Shown here in pieces: positions 55,998 through 64,000 of a stretch of DNA of 64,000 nt; within the stretch, counting starts at the first letter, position 1, and each line of letters begins with the position of its first letter. The stretch is taken from the NCBI GenBank assembly GCA_032718565.1, contig JAVGVS010000008.1:1188579-1252578 (forward strand), in the 5' to 3' direction. Made by a program: the position numbers and the translations under genes. Source of the DNA: Distichodus sexfasciatus (taxonomy: Eukaryota; Chordata; Actinopteri; Characiformes; Distichodontidae). A model generated the notes under the pieces. The model was not told the origin of the DNA. It saw only the letters and a list, made by a program, of their open reading frames with translations, and did not search any database.

Positions 55998-56031
55998 GTG
56001 GAGAGGAGAGGAGAGGAGAGGAGAGGAGAGA
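55998..56031. repeat. (GGAGA)n pentanucleotide repeat
   Basis: Six or so tandem copies of GGAGA. A CT tract (56078-56099) follows, and another lies at 56501-56527. Confidence 0.85.
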
Positions 56032-56496
56032 TTTTGCCTCAGGACATGGGAGGCCAAGTTCTTGAGCTATTTATTGGCCTCTCTCTCTCTCTCTCTCTTC
56101 CCCACCAGCTTCGTAGCTCTCTTTCTGCTGTGCCTCCACCGTCTTGTTAGTGTATTGCTTCTCTCCCTCCTTCATTCCTTTCTCACTCTTTGTCCTTGCT
56201 TTTTTTTTTTTGTATTTTTTTTATCCACCATTTCATCCAAGCGTACAGCTCTCTTGCGGTGTTCTTCACTTTTCTTTGGCTTCGTTCCTCTTGACACTCT
56301 CTCTCCCTCGCTCTCTCTCTCATTTCCTTCATTTTTCACTTGGTCTCTCCCTCCGCTGCCCTCCTTTTCCACTCCTTCTTTCCAGCAGGCTGTGTGTCTG
56401 TCTCTCCCCTGCCTGGAATGGAATGCAAGGGGGAGAGGAAAGCAGACGCAGAGCAGCATACTAAACCACCACTCTCACTCTATTGCCCAGAGGAGG

Positions 56497-56527
<31 letters not shown>

Positions 56528-56579
56528 CCCCTCCCTCTCTCTTTCTGTCTGTCTTTCTCTCGCTCCCCCTCCCCCCATT

Positions 56580-56780
56580 CTCAGCAGGTTGTCTTCGTAT
56601 TCAATTGGCATTGATTGTTGCTAATGTATGGTTGAGGATGCCATAAACTTCACCACTCAGATGAAGATGAAGTGCCAGGATGCTTTCATGTGCATTGCCG
56701 GGGCCGACGCGGAGGGAGGGGAGCGAGGAGTCGAGGCCCGAGTGCCGAGTTAACCGTAGACGCGCACCACGAAAAAACCA
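56580..56780. other. Unique GC-rich segment, candidate conserved element
   Basis: Non-repetitive block containing TCAATTGGCATTGATTGTTGC and a CpG-rich part (GGGGCCGACGCGGAGG). No splice-bounded frame recognised. Confidence 0.25.
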
Positions 56781-57507
56781 AGCCCACCTAATGACCGTGA
56801 TATCATTTGGGAGGGTGGAGTATCAGCATTAACGGCATAAGGTCCGGCCCGTTAACGTAGCTCAATGCCTTAAATGCTCTTAAGTATGAGGAGAGGGGCA
56901 GTTTTCTAAATCTGTTAAAAGTTTGATGTTTGGCTAATTGTGTTTGGACGGCCAGCGGGTTTCCTCCCTGTGCAGGACGGAGGCGAGGTTTTCCACCTCC
57001 TGCTGCCTGTACACCTGTTATACTTAATGTGATGGAGTATTGGGTTGATAGATGAGAGATTTCTAAATGAATAAGCTGTAGATGATGTCATTGTACATTA
57101 GTCGATCAGAACAAAACTGGATTTTTCACTTCTAGAGATTGTAGGGTGTATATATGATTAAACACTGTGAGTCACCAAACCTTTTCTCATAACTTTTGTA
57201 AATGATGACTGACACTTCTATACATAGAGCTACAATCCCTTGCAGAACCTAAAAGTGGTCTGGAGCAAACATTCGAACAAATGCAAAAACAGATTGTTGT
57301 TGAATTTAGTCATAAATTATTGTTCTCTGTTAAATTGGTCATATGATGTTAATATGAAAATATTGTTGTTTTAATAATTGTCATATCCCAAGTTATTGTA
57401 GCTACACATTTAAGGTATAGTAATGATGTTCTTGCATGTTTAGTGATAGAATTTTGAAAAACAATCAATATCAATATCAAAATAATGGGTGCTACTGTAC
57501 TGCCTTT

Positions 57508-58048
57508 GGCTCCGTACAAACATAGCTGGTTATTTATGAAAACGGATATTTTTTCACCTCTGTCTTTGAAAATAACTTCGTACACATGAGCCCGTTTTCA
57601 CAAATATCTCTGTACACACAAATCCGGATAAATACGCCGTCAAGAGCTGCGTAGAGCCATGTCAGCCAATCAGAATTCTGGGAAAAAAAGAATGAATTAC
57701 ATCTGGTTACAGTGACGGTTGTTTCATAAACAATGGCGAATAGAGGCTGCTTCGTATGGACAGATAGGGAAGTTGAGTTACTTTTAAACATTAGCAGGTG
57801 CAAACAAACAAATAGTTTGAAAAAGGGAGACGAGAATCGCTGCTCTGACAGTCTTTGGTATTAACAAACATTGGACACCTGGTTTCAACACATTTCCTGT
57901 TGCACGCTATGACATTATGAACCTAAAACTCTGTTTTCCCTGGCCACACGTAGTCGCTGAAGCTGGAGAAATCTCCATTTTGGTCAGAGTTTTCGAAAAT
58001 AGCCAGTTTCAGTGACTGATCCCTCCATTTTATGTGTGTACGGGGCCC
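57508..58048 (+). mobile_element. Non-autonomous DNA element with SANT/MADF-like N-terminal fragment
   Basis: Ends GGCTCCGTACAAACAT and ATGTGTGTACGGGGCC are inverted relatives. Inside, from 57733, MANRGCFVWTDREVELLLNI followed by SRCK resembles the start of the Myb/SANT-like protein carried by PIF/Harbinger-type fish elements (FxWTDxEVELLL). The frame stops after about 44 codons. Superfamily assignment is tentative. Confidence 0.5.
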
Positions 58049-58771
58049 TAGAAATCTTTTTTAAAAATAAATTTTCTTTATATATATTATATATGTTGTC
58101 ACTCTTTTAAAACAATACCCTAAGTCATATTTTCAAGTTATTCTAAATAAAATGGCCCAATTCACACTCTTGACATAGGTCATTACACTACGGGGGGTGG
58201 GATCACATGATCAACTGAGGACGCAGGCAGTTTTACCAGAGCTGGCCAGCATCACAAAGAGCTGGTTTAGGCAAAGAAATTATTTTTGTCAAAAAGTGAC
58301 TTGGGTCGTTATTTAAAAAAAAACAGTATGCTTGAAAAGAGTTTCACATTACTTGGTTCAGTGCATAATACACATCATATCTAATGCCACATGAAAGCTG
58401 TGAAAGGTTCCTGGATTTTTCTATTTTGTGTGACGTTTCAGAGATGGGTGCAGATGTGCTCTCACTAACTAAACTAAATAAAGATTCCATTACGACTTGC
58501 AACAGGAGAATGCAACAAAACTAAAACAAAAGCTGTTCACAGTTAACACTCTTCCCCAATGAGGTCATGTACATTTGCATCATTAAATTTGCACAATGAG
58601 CTCCTGCTATTCTTAAACTTTTGCTCCTGAAGAAGTTAGTCTGTGCTTAGCTTCTGTTTGCTGCATCTCTCTCACTAATGTTGAAACCCCTTAGAAACTA
58701 CTGTGGGCGTGAGACTGAGCAAAATATGCTACGAGTGGAAACAACTTCAAAGTGCATGTGCTTGCAATTTG

Positions 58772-58900
58772 CATTTACGGCATTTAGCAAATGCTGTCAT
58801 GTAGAGCAACTTGCATTTCCTACGTTCCTGGATCAACTTGGGGTTACAGTCTTGCTCAGTTGCTCAGTGGTGGTAGTCTTGGAGGCAGGACAGAACCATG
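58772..58900 (-). repeat. SINE family A
   Basis: TTTACGGCATTTAGCAAATGC ... GATCAACTTGGGGTTACAG ... GGTGGTAGTCTTGGAGGCAGG. Head missing. Confidence 0.75.
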
Positions 58901-59019
58901 TTCAGTTATGTCCATTTTGCTACAAAAAGCCACACTGCACTTTACTGTATGTACTTATCCCGTAATGTGCACCTGTACAGTCACAGTTTATAGTATAAAT
59001 CTTCTTATCAGCTGGTAGA

Positions 59020-59180
59020 GGAACCACTGAAGTAAAAATGAGCAAGCCCTGCTCCCCGGGCACTGCCCTTGTTAGCCGCCCACTGCTCCTTCACGGATGG
59101 GTCAAATTCAGAGGTCACATTTTGTTGTGGTGCAACTGTGTGTTGTGGTGTGTTCACAATGACAAATAATCACTCACTTT
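59020..59180 (+). repeat. SINE family B, head missing
   Basis: GAGGAACCACTGAAG ... GCCCACTGCTCCTTCACGG ... GATGGGTCAAATTCAGAGG ... GTGTTCACAATGACAAATAA. Confidence 0.8.
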
Positions 59181-59999
59181 AATTCTTGAACCTTTTAATC
59201 TGTTAGCAAGTGTGTTACCACTAGACGTCCGACACCAATCACATAATGAGAAGCAATAAACTGTAAGGAGAAGAAAATGATCACTGGCTCCGACTGTCTG
59301 TGAAGCCTATAATCTGCCAACTCCTCACTGCTGGAATTTAAAGTGTTGGTTCTGTAACTGGGCGGTAATCGATTTCCCAAATTAGATCTGGCCAGTGTCT
59401 CCCAAAGCCAGCATTGTATTTCAGTCTGAATCTCCATTTCCGTTTAGAAACCCATCAGAGAATTCCTGAAAAAGCCTTTATAGGGTGATGTCTTGAAAAA
59501 AAAAACGCCCGTCTGTCAGACTGCTGGCCTGCGAGGTGTTAAAAGTTTGAACAGACATGATTGTGTCTTCTTTTTTCTATTTGTAAGCCTTTCAATTGTG
59601 AGGACACAAGGATCTAAAATTACACACACACACACACCTGTACATGTTGGTGTGTATGTGTGTGTGTTAAGAGTGACAGAAGGAGCCACTAATGAAGGAC
59701 CGATCTAGAGAATATGTGACTTAATGCTGAAGATGACATCTGCTGCCTTATTCCATCTCATCCCTCTGCTCCACCGCCAGACTCCAACAGATTTAGCTTT
59801 GGATGATATTCTCAGGGAGCCACTCTGATTTGTGGGCTGGATTTGTTCAGCTCAGTTGACTGACATTTAAGGTTACCTTTCCTTTACAACAGGTCTATAC
59901 CTTATCCTTTTATTAAACAAACTAACAGCCTTGTGTTATTTAACATCCTGAGGCCTGTTATCTCCGTCTCTAATATGGTCACATTTACAATTCTCCTCT

Positions 60000-60466
60000 G
60001 CTCTCTGTACCGTGCACGACGAAGTTTTGCCCTGATGCATGCGCACACACACACACACACACACTAAGGGGTGCCATATCCTACGGTTCCCAAGGTAAAA
60101 ATGAATTTCAGCATAGTCAGTGTTGGTGGTGTAATGAAATCACATTGTTATGCTGCTAACGTAAGTTAACTTTGGCGGTGCCGGTGTTACGCCAAAAAAC
60201 AGCGGAGGGAATCTTTTCCTTTTTGTAACGTGTGAATTGTTCCTGTTCATGTAAACTCATAAAACGTGTCATACAGTACAGTACGTTACGCAATATCGTA
60301 TTTGGCTAAAATACAGATATACAACTTACATATAAAATAGATCCGGGTTGCTAAACCGTTTATTACCTACTACTTACCACACGCATGTTAATATAGATTT
60401 AATTCAGACATCCCATGTCTCCCATGTGTTGTGCAAGTTGTATAAAAATCTGCTTGATGCTGAGGA
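60000..60466. other. No recognised gene
   Basis: (CA)n at 60042-60063, otherwise unremarkable sequence. Confidence 0.4.
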
Positions 60467-60469
60467 TCA

Positions 60470-60595
60470 GTGCATATGCATTACACATTGAATTCTGAAT
60501 CGTTTATGAATCGTGAATCGATTTTGAATTGAATGGTGAGCCCAAGAATCGGAATTAAATCATGACATTTTCTGAGTCGCGCACCTCTAGATATT
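60470..60595. mobile_element. hAT-like fragment, 10384 family
   Basis: GAATCGTTTATGAATCGTGA, GAGCCCAAGAATCGGAAT and GCGCACCTCTAG match the right part of the element at 10384-10820. The left end is not found. Confidence 0.65.
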
Positions 60596-60599
60596 AGAG

Positions 60600-62620
60600 T
60601 ACTGGTGCTTTGGTTCCAGTTCTCCCGGCATTTGTAAATATTCTATTTTTACTATTTTATATGAGTGTTAGATGCATTGTAAATGTAGTTTTGCATGTAG
60701 CAGTCTTGAGTGAACCTTTACACTTCAACACCACGTCAGTATTCCGTGACTCCAATAAAGTTATATACGTTTTAAGTTCTATAGCATGGTCATTTCTCAG
60801 GTTTTAGCTACTCTGACCAAACGAATGCAATGCTCCTTCTTTGCTTCTTGTCTAATAACTTCAGGCTGGCTTGATGTGGACAGATACATGAAATTCCATC
60901 GCTTCTCAGGAAGTCCAAGTTAGCATTCCAGTTCGATTAGTGGGCGTCAGGGGAAAAGTTCAACTTAAACCATAATGTTTTGATCGCTTCTTCATTGTCT
61001 TTTGTACTTGTTTGATGTTTTCTACAGTAGATTTATGACTGTGGGAGGTGAAAGAAGAGAAGCCATTTGTTTCACGTACTGCGATGCACAGTTCCTCAAC
61101 CAGTCAGAATTTGAACTTCAGTTTATACCCAGTCAGGGTGTGAGCGGTCCGTAAGAATGAGGAGTGCACGATCTGGGAGTTATTGGGCGATGCCGATAAG
61201 TGAGGAAGGCAGACTCGAGCGTGAGCGCAAGTAAAGTTCGGTGTGTAAAGACAAGATATTTTGCTCGACTGCGGACTCACCATAACTGACATTTTTACCA
61301 CGACACAGTGCCAAGTCATGTGAGCGTGAAAGCAGAGTCGAGCAAGGGCGCAACATTTTGAGAGTAAGGCACAACATTTTAAGAAAAAGTCACTTCCCGC
61401 TCTACGTGGTATGTCAGGTCAAATAGGGCGCATGTGACACTCCATGTGCACTACCTAGTGGGTAAAGAGCCGTTAGGCTACAACCCCGGCTAGTTCCTGA
61501 AATGCATACTACCACGTAGACAATTATGATAAGAGCGTCTTACCTACTATACCATTAAGCATGGCAGTACGCGTCTTGGGACACAGCCCGTGTCCGAGCT
61601 CACATTCGCTAAGTGAGGCAAATACGCAATTTAGTGCGTACAGTTAGCGTTGAGCACAAAAAGACAAGAGATTTTACTCAAGAACGTTCCACTGCATACT
61701 CAGAAGGCGTGGGCCAAATAAAATCCCACCTAAGACTATGAACATGCCTGGCACAAGCGCTACCTTTCCCACATACAATAAATGTGTCATGAAATATTGG
61801 CGCAAATCTTAGCATTGGTCCAACTGATTCCGATTGATTGATTCCAATATCATCGTGCAACCCTAGCGACAATATTATGAAATGTTGCATTTTGACAGTT
61901 GTATGAGTTGTATGTATCTTGATACTCGTACGTTGCTGAGATTGTGGTATAGAAGATTATGAATAATAATTAATGCAGTCCTCAAAACACTTCTCTGTGC
62001 CTCTCCAATGCTGTTCCACCTGACGGATCGAGGTCGCTGAACAAACCCAGCCCTGGATCATAGCCTGCCGCTCTGAGGCAAATGAGCGCTTTAAACATGG
62101 CCTGTTACGTTTAGTATAGCACTCGTGCAACAACACCGTTGTGTTTTGGCAGAGTATCATTGCAGACAAGTGTCGGGTTGTCATACTGATACTCAACGCG
62201 CACTCGGTCTACCACCAAGGAAATTTAACACTGAATACATCTCAACACAGATCACGTCCTCAGTGGTGTTGGTGACAGAAGTCGATATGCGCTTTCAGTC
62301 TTGCCCACAGGTCACACAGCCAAAACGGATGTTTTGTGGGATGTTAATTAAAAGTGCCGTGTAGGTTACACACTTTGTCGTCTTCGAGCGTGCAGCTCTC
62401 CGCTCTTTAATCTAGCGGCTAACAAAGAGCAGGATTGACTACTGCTCAAGTGAAACACAACATTGTTTGATTGTGAGAACTCAAGAACAGTTCCTCTAAT
62501 CTGCTGGAGGCCAAGTAACTGCTATAGGAGCCTTTAGGGTGGGGTTTAGAGCTTCATGCTGGTAAACACTGTTCTGAGGGTTCAAGACCACCTCAACATC
62601 TTTATTGGTTTTTAGTAGGG
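60600..62620. other. No recognised gene; several repeat-like ends
   Basis: A GGGACACAGCC right end at 61575 (related to the MITE at 17131), a hAT-like CATCGTGCAACCCTAG end at 61865, and two similar blocks containing AAAGACAAGA.ATTTT.CTC (61247 and 61660). A further hAT-like left end, TAGGGATGCATGATGATAT, lies at 62617. No coding exon seen. Confidence 0.35.
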
Positions 62621-63479
62621 ATGCATGATGATATCGGAATCATGTCAGAATCGACCGATAACTAACTCAATCTCTTGTCTATTCTCGCTCAACTCTGCCT
62701 GCACACGCAAATCATTTGTATTAACTAAATCGCATGTCATTATTATTGTCACTCTTGTGTTGTTGGTTGGAGTTGGTTGGAGTTGGTTTGCGTTGGAAGT
62801 TAATTAGGAATTACAGGCAGAGAAATGGAAAAAATTGACTAATTTTTAAGCGCTAAACTCCCGTTCAATAATAACAACCGTGCAATGTATATTACCACCA
62901 ATTTCAAGATAAATGTCTATACTTTTATATTAAATATTTGATTAAATATTTGACTTCTATATAATGAGTGAATAAACATTATCCCAAAGCAGAAATCCCG
63001 CTTCTGGTTGAGACCTCCAGTGAGAAAATAAAAGATCACTTTCATTGCAAGAGTGTTTTAGAATGTCATTATTACATACACAATTATACTATTGTCTCTT
63101 GTGTTGGTGAGGGGGAGGCAGTTTGTGGTATAGTAAGCAGTGTAAGCATTTAATTAACAATTTGCCGCAGAGAAACAAAAAACGGTCGTTACATGGGTTC
63201 AAGTCGGTCCTCAAAAATTGTTGACTCATTTTTAAGGACTAAACTTCAGAAACAATACCATCCATTGTATATCATTTAATAATTATAACAACTGGCACAG
63301 GCAGTTTAATAGCTGGCTAAGTATAGGCTGTGTGTGCGTGCGTGCATGTGTGTGTGCGTGTGTATGGGGAAAGTATTACTTTACCATTTAATAAAGAACT
63401 TAAAGCTTTCAGACACTCAAATGTGCCTTCGGAGACCCTCAAGGGACAAGTGAGAAAACAAATTGAGCTCCGTGTGTCC

Positions 63480-63945
63480 ATGAGAAAGTATTCTGCGCTC
63501 CCAAGACGTTACCGTGTGTATTCAAAATGTTTTTGCATTTGCATGAGATTTGTAAATGCTGGGAATGACTTCTTGTGCTCACTTGAAAACACCTTGAAAT
63601 GTTTTAGAAGCACACCATGCTTTTTCATGAGCAAGCGTTACTTTCTTGCGAGCGTGCCATTGTTTCTTGTGAGGACACGTTACACTTCGCTTAAACTTGC
63701 ATTACATTCTTGTAAGCATCCGAGATACTTTTGTGAGAATGTGTTAATTTCTTGTGCCCACGTCTTACTTTCTCATGAGCACGCCCTCCTTTTTTCTGAG
63801 CATGCCTTACTTTCTCTTGCATATGTTACTTTCTCTTGCGTACGTTACTTTCTCATGAGCACGCTTTACCTTCTCTTGCGCACACTTTACTTTCTCTTGC
63901 GCACTTTACTTTCTCGTGAGCATGGCATACTTTCTTGTGAGGCCG
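63480..63945. repeat. Degenerate ~20-bp tandem repeat
   Basis: Imperfect units of the type TTACTTTCTC(A/T)TG(A/C)GCACGC, clearest at 63760-63930, fading leftward to variants such as TTACTTTCTTGCGAGCGTGC (63640). Unit length varies from about 18 to 24 bases. No coding. Confidence 0.8.
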
Positions 63946-64000
63946 CAAAACTTATACTTAAACTAGACATGGCACAATACCACTTCTTATGTCCAATACG

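Noticed and set aside
56062..56646. 194-residue Leu/Ser-rich open frame
   Set aside because: CT-tract composition; neighbouring frames are equally open.
1..64000. CRISPR array, prokaryotic operon or phage system
   Set aside because: No direct repeats with regular unique spacers and no prokaryotic gene organisation. The sequence is plainly vertebrate nuclear DNA.

Overview
The window looks like nuclear DNA of a ray-finned (teleost) fish. The evidence is intron-split genes with GT-AG junctions, CA/GT and CT microsatellites every few kb, and dense fish-type mobile DNA: three tRNA-like SINE families, Tc1/mariner and hAT elements, and RTE- and L2/CR1/Rex1-like LINE 3' ends. There are no bacterial operons, CRISPR arrays or rRNA genes. 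The species cannot be fixed from this sequence.

Positions 1986-11903 (+) hold the last seven coding exons of focal adhesion kinase (ptk2/FAK1). They encode the Ser843/Tyr861 linker, the third proline-rich motif, a 9-nt microexon encoding Pro-Trp-Arg (the insert of the brain FAK+ isoform), the Grb2-binding YENV site and the complete FAT domain with the C-terminus GQSRPH. All exon phases agree with one another. The kinase and FERM domains lie upstream of the window. A 3' UTR with an AATAAA signal ends near 12475.

Positions 12480-16780 are repeats and unannotated AT-rich DNA. A CpG-rich segment at about 16780-17300 has a consensus splice donor and looks like a promoter with a 5' exon. A second candidate 5' exon, with a start codon and donor, ends at 43383. 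Everything from 17 kb to the end shows no recognisable protein-coding exon apart from transposons. It is best read as the long 5' intron(s) of a downstream gene, or as intergenic DNA. Human PTK2 is followed in the same orientation by AGO2, so ago2 is a guess by synteny only.

The rest is a record of transposition. There are nested Tc1/LINE/hAT layers at 25.3-28.9 kb, a MITE inside a SINE at 12.8 kb, a MITE beside a BED-finger hAT transposase remnant at 50 kb, several hAT elements with exact 8-bp target duplications, and an 830-bp long-inverted-repeat element at 53.9 kb. The most notable observations are the PWR microexon and a CA-repeat expansion that has copied the splice donor of a FAT-domain exon four times. 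I found no evidence of a new multi-gene system.
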